Shown: positions 32,861-40,794 of the stretch, piece after piece | Layout of the letters: each line of letters starts with the position of its first letter | Position numbering within the stretch: the stretch's first letter is position 1 | DNA from: Synergistaceae bacterium UBA6083 | GTDB lineage: Bacteria > Synergistota > Synergistia > Synergistales > 79-D21 | Direction: 5' to 3' | NCBI GenBank assembly: GCA_002436015.1 | Contig: DIXJ01000015.1 | Coordinates: 102,314-166,313 of the forward strand | Length of the DNA stretch: 64,000 nucleotides | The notes under the pieces: model-generated | What the model was told of the DNA's origin: nothing | The model's database searches: none | What the model saw: only the letters and a program-made list of their open reading frames with translations | Translations under genes and position numbers: made by a program

Positions 32861-34668
32861 TGGCCCTTTGCAACGGCCGCTGCTCCACCTGCAACGGCTG
32901 CCTCGGGAACAAACCATCCAGTGAAACCCGCCCGGATGAGTGCACGAAGCGCATCCTGCTGGCCGGAAATCCCAACGTGGGCAAGAGTGCCTTTTTCTCC
33001 CGCCTGACGGGCGTCCATGCGATGTCTTCGAATTACCCGGGGACGACCGTGGGCTTCATGGAAGGCACCCTGCGAACCGAGGGAGCCTGCTACCGCCTCG
33101 TGGACGTTCCGGGAGCCTACACCCTGGAGCCGACCAACGAGGCCGAAGAAATCGCCCGGAGGCTGATCGAGGACGGCGGGGAGAAAGTCATCATCGTCCT
33201 GGACGCGACAGCCCTGGAGAGGAACCTCGTACTGGCCCTCCAGGTCCTCGAGAAGGGGATACCGACAATCGTGGCCCTCAACATGGTTGACGAAGCCAGG
33301 CACCGCGGGGTCCTGGTTGACAGCGCAGCCCTGCAGGAAGAACTGGGGGTACCCGTCGTTTCCACCGTGGCAGTGACGGGGCAGGGAATCCGGGAACTCG
33401 TGGCCCGCCTTGGCGAGGCCCGGGTCTCCCCCCTTTCCTCCACGCCCAGGGAAGAACGATGGCAGCGGATCGGGCTGATCGTCAGCCGGGTGCAGCGGGT
33501 GATCCACCGGCACCACACGTGGAGGGACCGCATCGAGGACCTCAGCGTGCACAAGTTCTGGGGAGCCCTCGTCGGCATTGCCGTCCTCTCCCTCAGCTAC
33601 ATGACTGTCCGCGAGATCGGTGAAGGACTCATCAACCACCTCCTCGACCCGTTCTTCGAGTGGGCCGTGCGCCCCGGGCTCATGAAGGTCTCCGACCTGC
33701 TGGGACCGGGATCCCCCCTCCATACGCTCCTGGTTGGAACGCTTTTCGACGGGCAAATCGACTTCGAGCAAAGCTTCGGGGCGCTCTCGACCGGGCTGTA
33801 CGTCGAGTTCGTCATGGTCCTTCCCTATATTGTCGCCTTCTATGCGGTCCTCAGTTTCCTGGAGGACTCGGGATACCTGCCGCGCCTGGCCATCCTCTTC
33901 GATTCCCTGCTGCACCGGGTCGGGATCCACGGGTACGCAATCATCCCGACCCTCCTGGGCCTGGGCTGCAACGTTCCCGGCATCCTGGCAACGCGCGTGC
34001 TGGAATCGAGGCGCGAACGCTTCATCGCCGCCACTCTCATCTCGGTGGCGGTGCCCTGTGCGGCGCTGCAGGCAATGGTGGTCGGCGTCCTGGGGAATAT
34101 CGGGCTGAGGTACGTGCTGCTGGTCTACGGGGCCCTTTTCGTTTCCTGGATCGTCCTCGGGAGGCTCATGCACAAGCTGCTGCCGGGGTATAGCCCCGAG
34201 CTGATCGTCGAGATCCCGCCCTACAGGATGCCTTCCCTCCACGCCTTTGCCGTCAAGCTGTGGTTCAGGGTCAGGGGCTTCCTGATCGAAGCCACCCCGC
34301 TGGTCCTCGGCGGGATCCTGCTGGCCAACGTCCTGACCACGGCCGGGATCATCGGTTTCCTGTCTCGCCTGGTGGCCCCCCTGTTCAACGTCGTCCTCGG
34401 CCTGCCCGCCTCCGCGGCGGGAGCCATCCTCCTGGGCATCCTCCGCAAGGACGTGGCCGTCGGGATGCTCGTCCCTCTGGGGCTTTCAGCCAACCAGCTT
34501 GTCGTGGCAACGGTCACCCTTTCCATGACCTTCCCCTGCATCGCGACCTTTGTCGTCCTCTGGAAGGAACTGGGCGCAAGGGACACCGCAAAGAGCCTCG
34601 GGATCATGCTGCTCACGGCTTTCTCCGCGGGCGGGATCCTCAACGCGGCCTTCTTTTTCCTCCCCTAG
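32860..34668 (+). CDS. feoB: Ferrous iron transporter B
   Basis: 602 aa, somewhat shorter than the usual ~650-770. N-terminal Cys-rich stretch (CNGRCSTCNGC, residues 4-14), then the G domain: GNPNVGKS (36-43), DVPGAY, NMVDEA; GDI helical linker; about eight membrane helices with gate motifs. The N-terminal CxxxCxxCxxC is an uncommon addition that could bind a metal or cluster. Its TAG stop shares a CTAG palindrome with the convergent ATPase gene. Confidence 0.93.
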   Translation: MALCNGRCSTCNGCLGNKPSSETRPDECTKRILLAGNPNVGKSAFFSRLTGVHAMSSNYPGTTVGFMEGTLRTEGACYRLVDVPGAYTLEPTNEAEEIARRLIEDGGEKVIIVLDATALERNLVLALQVLEKGIPTIVALNMVDEARHRGVLVDSAALQEELGVPVVSTVAVTGQGIRELVARLGEARVSPLSSTPREERWQRIGLIVSRVQRVIHRHHTWRDRIEDLSVHKFWGALVGIAVLSLSYMTVREIGEGLINHLLDPFFEWAVRPGLMKVSDLLGPGSPLHTLLVGTLFDGQIDFEQSFGALSTGLYVEFVMVLPYIVAFYAVLSFLEDSGYLPRLAILFDSLLHRVGIHGYAIIPTLLGLGCNVPGILATRVLESRRERFIAATLISVAVPCAALQAMVVGVLGNIGLRYVLLVYGALFVSWIVLGRLMHKLLPGYSPELIVEIPPYRMPSLHAFAVKLWFRVRGFLIEATPLVLGGILLANVLTTAGIIGFLSRLVAPLFNVVLGLPASAAGAILLGILRKDVAVGMLVPLGLSANQLVVATVTLSMTFPCIATFVVLWKELGARDTAKSLGIMLLTAFSAGGILNAAFFFLP

Positions 34669-35423
34669 ACGGGAAAGGCCAGGCGAGCCCCCAGGGCTTC
34701 ACCCGCAAATTCCCACCGCACATCGAAAGCGGATTCCAGGATCCTGCCGTCGACCTCGCCGGGGGGAAGAACCCCCAAAAGCGTCCCTTCCCGGAGAAAA
34801 GCCATTCGCGAAGCATAGCGTAGGGCCAGGTTCACGTCGTGCAGCGCAACCACGATGCCCTTGCCCTCGCGGGCACTCTGTGCGAGCTTTTCCATGACCA
34901 GGAGGGCGTGACGCGGGTCCAGGGACGAGGTGGGCTCGTCAAACAGGCAGAAGGGAGTATCCTGGGCAAACGCCCGGGCGAGGCAAGCCCTCTGGGCTTC
35001 CCCCCCCGAGAGTTCAGTCACGGCCTTTTCCCGGACCTTCTCCAGCTCGAGAGCGGCGAGCGCTTCTTCCACACGCCGCCTGTCGGCCGCACCAGGCCGT
35101 TCGAAGGCCCCCAGCCAGCACGACCTTCCCATCAGGATGATTTCCTCAACCTTGAAGGCCTGGATGAAAGCCGACTGCTGGGGAACGTAGGCGATCTTCC
35201 TCGAAACGCTCCTCCGGTCCATGTCCCGGACCTGCCGCCCTTCGAGCAGGATCTCCCCCGTGCGGTTTTTGACCACACCGCAGAGAGCCGACAGCAAGGT
35301 GCTCTTCCCGCTCCCGTTGGGACCCATAAGCGCAAGGACCTCCCCTGGACGGACTTCAAGGGATAGCCGGCGGATGACCTGAAGGTCCCCGTAAAAGACC
35401 GAAATCTCCCGGCTCTCCAGCAT
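34665..35423 (-). CDS. Iron/cobalamin ABC transporter ATPase (FecE/BtuD type)
   Basis: 252 aa. Walker A GPNGSGKST, Q-loop region YVPQQSAF, signature LSGGEAQR, Walker B LFDEPTSSLD and switch His in ALHDVNLALRYA. ATG at 35423 overlaps the permease stop by one base. It probably works with the BtuF-like protein encoded at 29438-30304. Confidence 0.92.
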   Translation of the reverse strand: MLESREISVFYGDLQVIRRLSLEVRPGEVLALMGPNGSGKSTLLSALCGVVKNRTGEILLEGRQVRDMDRRSVSRKIAYVPQQSAFIQAFKVEEIILMGRSCWLGAFERPGAADRRRVEEALAALELEKVREKAVTELSGGEAQRACLARAFAQDTPFCLFDEPTSSLDPRHALLVMEKLAQSAREGKGIVVALHDVNLALRYASRMAFLREGTLLGVLPPGEVDGRILESAFDVRWEFAGEALGARLAFPV

Positions 35424-36415
35424 CAGGGCCGCCTCCAGAGAAGGATGCAGAACACGGGACCTCCGACAAGGGCCGTGATCACCCCCACCGGAAGCTCTGC
35501 CAGCCCCCGGGCCGCCTGGTCGGCCATCAGCATGAGCAGCCCGCCGCCCAGGAAGGAAAGAGGAAGGACCCGGAGGTGGTTCGGCCCAACGGAAATCCGT
35601 ACCAGGTGAGGAACAACGAGCCCGACAAAACCCACGACCCCCGAAAATGACACGAAGACGGCGGTTGCCAGCGACGAGGCCAGGAGCAGGCCAAGCCTCA
35701 GTCGAGGCTCGTCGACCCCCAGGGCGACCGCGGGGCTCCCGGAAGCGACGATGTCGAGATCCCTGTGGAGCCCGAGCCCCAGGCTGAATACGGCCAGCGC
35801 GGCGGGAAGGCACCAGGCCGCGCTGGTCCAGTCGGAACCCGCGAAACTGCCCATGATCCAGAGAACGATGGCCCCCATCATCTGGCCCGAAAGAGCTTTC
35901 AGGAGCGCGATGGCCGCACTGAGGATGCTCCCTACGACGACCCCCGCGAGAATCATCCGCGTCGGTTCCCGAAGGGCGCCTCGCCCACCCAGGACAAGGA
36001 CGACGCCAAGGGCGGAGAGGCTGCCCGCGAAAGCCCAGAAAGTCAAGAACGGCAACTGGAAGGAGATCGCCGCCGCCGCACCGAAAGCGGCGCCGGACGC
36101 CACCCCAAGCGTGTAGGGTTCGGCAAGGGGGTTCAGCAGGAGGGCCTGGAAAAGGACACCGCAGCCCGCGAGGCCCGCGCCCGTTGCCAGGGCCGTCAGG
36201 GCCCTGGGCAGGCGGACCTGCCAGATCACCGCGCGCGCAAGCCCTCCGGAAGAACCGGCCTCTTCCCGCGGCCCGGATGCAAGGATGGAGAGAACCTCCC
36301 AGGGCGAAATGGAAACATCCCCCGCAAGAAGGGAAAACCCGAGGACCGCACCCAGGGCGGCGGCAAGGAAAAAGCCCATCGAAACCATGCGAAACTTGTC
36401 GCGGGGATTTTTCAC
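35423..36415 (-). CDS. FecCD-family ABC transporter permease
   Basis: 330 aa, about nine to ten membrane helices with the family motifs QVRLPRALTALATGAGLAGCG, NPLAEPYTLGV and FVGLVVPHLVR. GTG at 36415 chosen because AGGAGA lies 10 bases upstream and the first helix follows after a short basic stretch (KNPRDKFR); in-frame starts reach up to 36499 but run into the terminator of the next gene. Single permease, so it probably forms a homodimer. Confidence 0.9.
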   Translation of the reverse strand: MKNPRDKFRMVSMGFFLAAALGAVLGFSLLAGDVSISPWEVLSILASGPREEAGSSGGLARAVIWQVRLPRALTALATGAGLAGCGVLFQALLLNPLAEPYTLGVASGAAFGAAAAISFQLPFLTFWAFAGSLSALGVVLVLGGRGALREPTRMILAGVVVGSILSAAIALLKALSGQMMGAIVLWIMGSFAGSDWTSAAWCLPAALAVFSLGLGLHRDLDIVASGSPAVALGVDEPRLRLGLLLASSLATAVFVSFSGVVGFVGLVVPHLVRISVGPNHLRVLPLSFLGGGLLMLMADQAARGLAELPVGVITALVGGPVFCILLWRRP

Positions 36416-36467
36416 GAAAGCCCACTCTCCTATCTTCGCTTCCAAGGCCAGTATAGCGGATGAAAAA

Positions 36468-36503
36468 AGGGGTGGATCGCGCTCCGATGCGCGTTCCACC
36501 CCT
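36468..36503 (-). terminator. Intrinsic terminator of the 36534-36851 gene
   Basis: On the minus strand a 9-bp outer stem (36503-36495 with 36476-36468) plus an inner CGCGC/GCGCG stem, followed by six T (36468-36463). Confidence 0.9.
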
Positions 36504-36533
36504 GGATAAATTCTGGTTTGCCAGGATTTGCTT

Positions 36534-36851
36534 CTAAAGGGCGATCGAGGAATGCACCGGGGAATAGGCGCTTCCCTTGGCTCCGGTCAAGCTGGCCATC
36601 GTCGTGGTGAGGAAGATCCAGCTTCCCTCGGCATCCTTTTCCCAGCTGCCCGCCACTTCGGAAATACCGCTGATCGGTTCCTGTCCTGCCATGTACCAAT
36701 TCCCCTTGTTGTCCTTCAGCCACATATCGAACCCTCCCTTGCCAAACTCAACAGGCCGCACGACAAAACCGGCGGCGTCGGAAAAATCAACGCCCTCTAG
36801 GCCAGGTCTCGCGCGTCTCATTCGGCTGGTCGGGACACTACAGAAATTCAT
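36534..36851 (-). CDS. Small hypothetical protein, own promoter and terminator
   Basis: 105 aa, no recognised family. After a basic N-terminal stretch (SRMRRARPG) the protein is beta-rich with many Trp/Gly residues (DMWLKDNKGNWYMAG; GSWEKDAEGSWIFL) and could form a small barrel or WG-repeat-like unit. GGAGG is 7 bases before the ATG. A near-consensus promoter (36882-36910) and a strong terminator (36468-36503) make it a highly expressed single-gene unit. Confidence 0.72.
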   Translation of the reverse strand: MNFCSVPTSRMRRARPGLEGVDFSDAAGFVVRPVEFGKGGFDMWLKDNKGNWYMAGQEPISGISEVAGSWEKDAEGSWIFLTTTMASLTGAKGSAYSPVHSSIAL

Positions 36852-36881
36852 TCCATAACCTCCGTTCCCTTTCTTCGGGTA

Positions 36882-36910
36882 TTTATACCAGAAGTCCCGG
36901 GAAGAGTCAA
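36882..36910 (-). promoter_or_regulatory. Promoter of the 36534-36851 gene
   Basis: Minus strand: TTGACT (36910-36905), 17-bp spacer, TATAAA (36887-36882) with TGG before it (extended -10). Confidence 0.8.
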
Positions 36911-36948
36911 CAGCAGTTTATTTATATTGTATAACTAAACTCATATTG

Positions 36949-37788
36949 TCAGACAATTTCGCCCGACCCTCCCGGCGCGGCTTCTTCGATCTCGAGCCGG
37001 GGCGGCACCAGCACCACATCGGGCAGGTTAGGCTGTTGCTTGAGGGAGTTCAAAAGAAGGCGCGCGGAAAGCACCCCGGTTTCAAAAGCCGGCCAGACGA
37101 GGAGGGGCAGCCCCGACGGGTTGTTCCCGAATGCCTGTCCACAGGCCAGGATCGCTCGCTCCCCCGGGCCAGGGACAGTCCCGTCGCAAAGGACCCAACC
37201 GGGCGGCGAAACTTTCCCCTTCGGGGATTTTTCCAACTTCTCCCCGATTTCCCGAAAAAGGGCTTCCTGCCCTGGCCGGTAGCAAATAGGCGTTTCCCTG
37301 GCCAGGGAACCCAGCCGCCGCAACCCCTCTTCATGGTCGATGAGAACCGAGTGGGCCCCCTCCAGGCGGAATCCCACGGTCACCGTCGGCATCCCCGGCA
37401 AACGGGGTATTTCGGGGTCGAGCCAGATGAGCCCGTCGATCCGGCGGGCCGAGAGAGTCCTCAGGAGGCTTTCCCTTGCTCCCGGCAGGTCTCCCGTGGA
37501 GCGAACCATGAAGTCCATCCGCCCCTTGGCCAGGACGCGCTCGACCCCCGAAAGGAAGCAGCCGACCCAGGGGTTCGTGAGGGACCGGAAGACAACGGCG
37601 ACCATCTCGCTTTTGCTGCTCGAGAGTCCTTTCGCGACCGCATCGGGTTCGTAACCCAGCCGCTTGACCGCTTCCCAGACCCTTTCCCGCGTCGCGAGGG
37701 AAATCCTCGGGTCCCCTTTCAGGGCACGGCTGACCGTTGCCTTGTCGACCCCGGCCTCCCTGGCCACCTGGATCATCGTTACCCTCAT
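36949..37788 (-). CDS. LacI-family transcriptional regulator
   Basis: 279 aa, shorter than the usual ~330. N-terminal LacI helix-turn-helix and hinge (QVAREAGVDKATVSRALKGD; LGYEPDAVAKGL), then a periplasmic-binding-like effector domain that seems abbreviated between residues ~155 and 230. AAGGAG 8 bases before the ATG. A palindrome with a central CG pair (37806-37820) lies just upstream, suggesting autoregulation. The target genes are not evident: neighbours are lemA (divergent) and a small hypothetical. Confidence 0.87.
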   Translation of the reverse strand: MRVTMIQVAREAGVDKATVSRALKGDPRISLATRERVWEAVKRLGYEPDAVAKGLSSSKSEMVAVVFRSLTNPWVGCFLSGVERVLAKGRMDFMVRSTGDLPGARESLLRTLSARRIDGLIWLDPEIPRLPGMPTVTVGFRLEGAHSVLIDHEEGLRRLGSLARETPICYRPGQEALFREIGEKLEKSPKGKVSPPGWVLCDGTVPGPGERAILACGQAFGNNPSGLPLLVWPAFETGVLSARLLLNSLKQQPNLPDVVLVPPRLEIEEAAPGGSGEIV

Positions 37789-37805
37789 GCCGACAACTCC
37801 TTCCG

Positions 37806-37820
37806 TTCAACCGGTTGCAA
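37806..37820. promoter_or_regulatory. LacI-type operator palindrome
   Basis: TTCAACCGGTTGCAA: perfect core CAACCGGTTG (37808-37817) with central CG, the form of LacI/GalR-family operators. It lies in the divergent lacI/lemA region, 20-30 bp from the lacI start. Confidence 0.65.
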
Positions 37821-37896
37821 TTCTATCATGTCCCGCTTTGGCCCGTCTTTTCGGCTACAATGGAACCGAACTCTATCCGGGATGGGAGGAATGGGC

Positions 37897-38454
37897 ATGA
37901 TCGTGATTGGAATCTTTGCAGCGGCAGCCGCCCTCGTGTTTGCCTGGGCCGTATCGCTCTACAACCGGTTCGTCCGTTTGCGGAGCATGATGGCCGAAGC
38001 CTGGAGCGGGATCGATGTCCAACTCAAGCGGAGGGTCGACCTGATCCCGAACCTCGTCGAAACCGTCAAGGGCTACGCGACACACGAAAAAGACCTGTTC
38101 GAAAAGGTTTCGGCACTCAGGGCACAATCGGTAAGTGCGGGGACCGTGAAGGAACAGGCCGCTGCGGAAACCGCCCTGACGGCATCCCTGAGGACGCTCT
38201 TCGCCGTAGCCGAGGCCTACCCGGAGCTGAAGGCGAACACAAACTTCCTCGAACTCCAGAAAAGCCTCTCGGACATCGAGGACCAGGTGCAAATGGCCCG
38301 CCGGTACTTCAACGGTACCGTTCGCGAGAACAATGTCCTGGTGGACAGCTTCCCGAGCAACATCATCGCAAGGCTGAGCGGCTTCACGAAAGGCGATTTC
38401 TTCGAACTGGACGACGAGGGGGAACGCAAGGCTCCCCAGGTCCGCTTCAACTAG
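37897..38454 (+). CDS. lemA: LemA family protein
   Basis: 185 aa. One N-terminal membrane helix (VIGIFAAAAALVFAWAVSLY), then the LemA coiled-coil domain with YNRFVRL, IDVQLKRRVDLIPNLVETVKG and RRYFNGTVRENN. ATG at 37897 with GGGAGGA upstream. Followed after 13 bp by a DUF2207 protein, a pairing seen in many bacteria; function unknown. Confidence 0.92.
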   Translation: MIVIGIFAAAAALVFAWAVSLYNRFVRLRSMMAEAWSGIDVQLKRRVDLIPNLVETVKGYATHEKDLFEKVSALRAQSVSAGTVKEQAAAETALTASLRTLFAVAEAYPELKANTNFLELQKSLSDIEDQVQMARRYFNGTVRENNVLVDSFPSNIIARLSGFTKGDFFELDDEGERKAPQVRFN

Positions 38455-38467
38455 ACGGGTTGCCCCG

Positions 38468-40441
38468 ATGCAAGGCCGCCTTTCCCGGATCCTGCTGCTT
38501 GCGGGGCTCCTTTGCCTGTTTCTTGCCGCCCTGGCGGGGGCCGAGGAGCGAATCCTTGAATACGGAAGCATCGTTTCCATCCAGCCGGACGCCTCGCTCG
38601 AGGTCACGGAAACGATTCGCGTCAAGGCCGAGGGGCAGGCCATCCGCAGGGGCATCTACCGTGACTTCCCCACGACCTACCGCGACCGCGAAGGAAACAC
38701 GGTGATCGTTCCTTTCACCGTCCAGGGAGTCCTGCTGGACGAGCGCCCCGAACCTTACAGCGTCAAGCCCGCATCCAACGGCAAGCGGGTCTACATCGGC
38801 CACCCGGACCGGTTTGTCCCGCCCGGGGTCCATACCTACACCCTGGTCTACCGGACAAGCCGCCAGCTCGGCTTCTTCAAGGACCACGACGAACTTTACT
38901 GGAACGTGACCGGAAACGGGTGGAGCTTCCCTATCGACACCTCCTGGTGCGTCGTCACTCTGCCCGACGGAAGAGGAACCGCCCGGATCACGATGACGGA
39001 AGCCTACACCGGCAGGATGGGGGAAAAGGGCCGGGATTTCAAAATCCTGGCGGATCCGGGGGGATCGACCCGTTACGTGACGACACGTTCCCTGGCGCCG
39101 GGCGAGGGGTTCACGATCGTGGCGGGATGGCCGAAGGGCCTCATCCCTGAACCGTCCGCAGCTGACCGGCTGGCCTGGAAAATGAGGGACAACGCGGGCC
39201 GCCTGGCCCTCTTCGCCGGCCTGGCCGTCCTCATCCTCTATTACCTCCTGGTCTGGGCCCGATACGGGAAGGACCCCCGACCGGGAACGATCATCCCCCG
39301 TTTTGCCCCGCCCGAGGGCTTTTCCCCCGGCGGTGTCCGTTACGTCTACCGGATGGGCTACGACGAGCGATGCTTCACCTCAACCCTCCTGAACGCCGCA
39401 GTCAAGGGAGTCGTGACCATCGAGCAGGATGGCGACCATTACTTCCTGCGGCGGGGGCCTAAACCTGATTTCGACTCTCTCGACGCGGAAGAGAGGGTGG
39501 CCGTTTACCCCCTCGTGGGACTCCACGACACCCTGGCGGTGGACAAGGCAAACCACACCGCCATCAGCGGAGCCGTGACAGCCCTGAAAGACACCCTGAA
39601 AAACCGGTACTACAAGAAAACCTTTGTCCGGAACACGGGCTTTTTCGTTTTCGGAGTCCTCCTGACCGTCCTGACCCTGGTGCTGGGCGTCCTGCTGGAC
39701 CCCAACACGGGAAACCTGCCGCTCAACATCGGCTATGCCTTCATCTTTCCCCTGCTGGTCCTCTTCGGCCTCGCTTTCATCGCGGGAATCTCCAGGCAGG
39801 TGAAAGCCGTGAAAAACGGCCCGAAGCGGATCCGGTCCCTGTTCGGCCTGCTTGTCATGCTCGCGTTCCTTGTCCCCGTGGGATCCGGGCTGGCCGTAAT
39901 GGGCGCCGGGCTGGCCAACATCGTTTCCTGGACCATGCTCGCAGCCGTCGTCCTGCTCGTCCTTTCAAACGTCCTCTTCGCCTGGCTGCTGAAGGCCCGG
40001 ACCCCCCCCGGCCGAAAGGTCATGGATGAGATCCAGGGATTTCGCCTCTACCTCTCCATCGCCGAGGCCGACCGGCTAAACCGCCTGAATCCTCCCGACC
40101 GGACCCCCGAGCTTTTCGAGCGCTTCCTGCCCTACGCCCTTGCATTGGGCGTCGAACAGGAGTGGTCGGAACAGTTTTCCGACGTTTTCGCCCGCCTGGC
40201 CGCAGAGGGGACCGCGCCCGAATCCTGGCAGGGAGGCTACCGTCCAAGCTGGTACATGGGGAACGCCCTTCGCGGTTTCAACACCGGCGCTTTTGCCTCA
40301 AACTTCGGTTCAAGCTTCTCCGGGGCGATCTCCTCTGCATCCGTGGCCCCGGGCAGCCGATCTGGCTTCGGGGGCGGAGGCGGAGGCGGCGGAGGCGGTT
40401 CCGGGGGAGGGGGAGGAGGCGGAGGAGGCGGCGGCTGGTAG
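38468..40441 (+). CDS. DUF2207 membrane protein with Gly-rich tail
   Basis: 657 aa. Signal peptide (LLAGLLCLFLAALAGA), DUF2207 extracytoplasmic domain with VTETIRVKAEGQ and LYWNVTGNGW (~25-230), several membrane helices (~255-275 and between ~395 and 510), a cytoplasmic region, and a C-terminal tail of almost only Gly (last ~22 residues) ending in Trp. The same tail type occurs in other DUF2207 proteins. ATG 13 bp after lemA. Role unknown, possibly envelope quality control. Confidence 0.88.
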   Translation: MQGRLSRILLLAGLLCLFLAALAGAEERILEYGSIVSIQPDASLEVTETIRVKAEGQAIRRGIYRDFPTTYRDREGNTVIVPFTVQGVLLDERPEPYSVKPASNGKRVYIGHPDRFVPPGVHTYTLVYRTSRQLGFFKDHDELYWNVTGNGWSFPIDTSWCVVTLPDGRGTARITMTEAYTGRMGEKGRDFKILADPGGSTRYVTTRSLAPGEGFTIVAGWPKGLIPEPSAADRLAWKMRDNAGRLALFAGLAVLILYYLLVWARYGKDPRPGTIIPRFAPPEGFSPGGVRYVYRMGYDERCFTSTLLNAAVKGVVTIEQDGDHYFLRRGPKPDFDSLDAEERVAVYPLVGLHDTLAVDKANHTAISGAVTALKDTLKNRYYKKTFVRNTGFFVFGVLLTVLTLVLGVLLDPNTGNLPLNIGYAFIFPLLVLFGLAFIAGISRQVKAVKNGPKRIRSLFGLLVMLAFLVPVGSGLAVMGAGLANIVSWTMLAAVVLLVLSNVLFAWLLKARTPPGRKVMDEIQGFRLYLSIAEADRLNRLNPPDRTPELFERFLPYALALGVEQEWSEQFSDVFARLAAEGTAPESWQGGYRPSWYMGNALRGFNTGAFASNFGSSFSGAISSASVAPGSRSGFGGGGGGGGGGSGGGGGGGGGGGW

Positions 40442-40454
40442 GCCTTCGTTTCCC

Positions 40455-40483
40455 TTGGCTAATAAATGTCAATGCAATATAAT
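40455..40483 (+). promoter_or_regulatory. Promoter of small Zn-ribbon gene
   Basis: TTGGCT (40455-40460), 17-bp spacer, perfect TATAAT (40478-40483); start expected near 40490, leader about 34 nt with AAGGGGG ribosome site. Confidence 0.75.
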
Positions 40484-40523
40484 AAATGGGTATCCAGATA
40501 GATCATCTTAAGGGGGGATATCC

Positions 40524-40709
40524 ATGTCGAAGCTGGGCTGGCCGCATCCGGACCATGAGAACCACCTCTGCTACTACCAGAACATGGGCATGGTGGAGGC
40601 AGATCTCGAGAATTACAAGGAAATGGTGAAGGACGGGAAATTCGTGTGCGCGAATTGCGGCCGGGTGGCCAAGGAAGCGAAGAACCTCTGCAGGCCCGTC
40701 GCTCTTTAG
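40524..40709 (+). CDS. Small Cys-containing (zinc-ribbon-like) protein
   Basis: 61 aa. Contains CANCGRVAKEAKNLC (a CxxC plus a third Cys) after an N-terminal HPDHENHLC segment, so a small zinc or metal site is plausible. No signal peptide. AAGGGGG ribosome site, own near-consensus promoter and a bidirectional terminator make it a stand-alone transcript. No function known. Confidence 0.78.
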   Translation: MSKLGWPHPDHENHLCYYQNMGMVEADLENYKEMVKDGKFVCANCGRVAKEAKNLCRPVAL

Positions 40710-40732
40710 AGGCGTCTATCCGCACAACATTG

Positions 40733-40770
40733 AAAAGCCGGGGAACCCTTGAAGGGATCCCCGGCTTTTT
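40733..40770. terminator. Bidirectional intrinsic terminator
   Basis: 12-bp stem (40733-40744 with 40758-40769), 13-nt loop that itself contains CCCTT/AAGGG, and T8 after the 3' arm; on the minus strand the A4 start gives a shorter U tract. It separates convergent genes 40524-40709 and 40795-42435. Confidence 0.88.
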
Positions 40771-40794
40771 TTTCTTTTTCCGCCCTGGCCGTCG

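Noticed and set aside
34665..36425. Apparent single 586-residue protein fusing permease region and ATPase
   Set aside because: The upstream half is the permease gene read in another frame; the ATPase begins at ATG 35423 overlapping the permease stop, and the permease frame has the real FecCD motifs.
36941..36956. ATTGTCAGACAAT palindrome at the lacI 3' end as an operator
   Set aside because: It overlaps the lacI stop codon and lies outside any promoter; a 6-bp arm palindrome can arise by chance.
40370..40438. G-rich tandem repeat at the end of the DUF2207 gene as a recombination hotspot
   Set aside because: It encodes the poly-Gly tail common to this protein family, so the coding explanation is sufficient.
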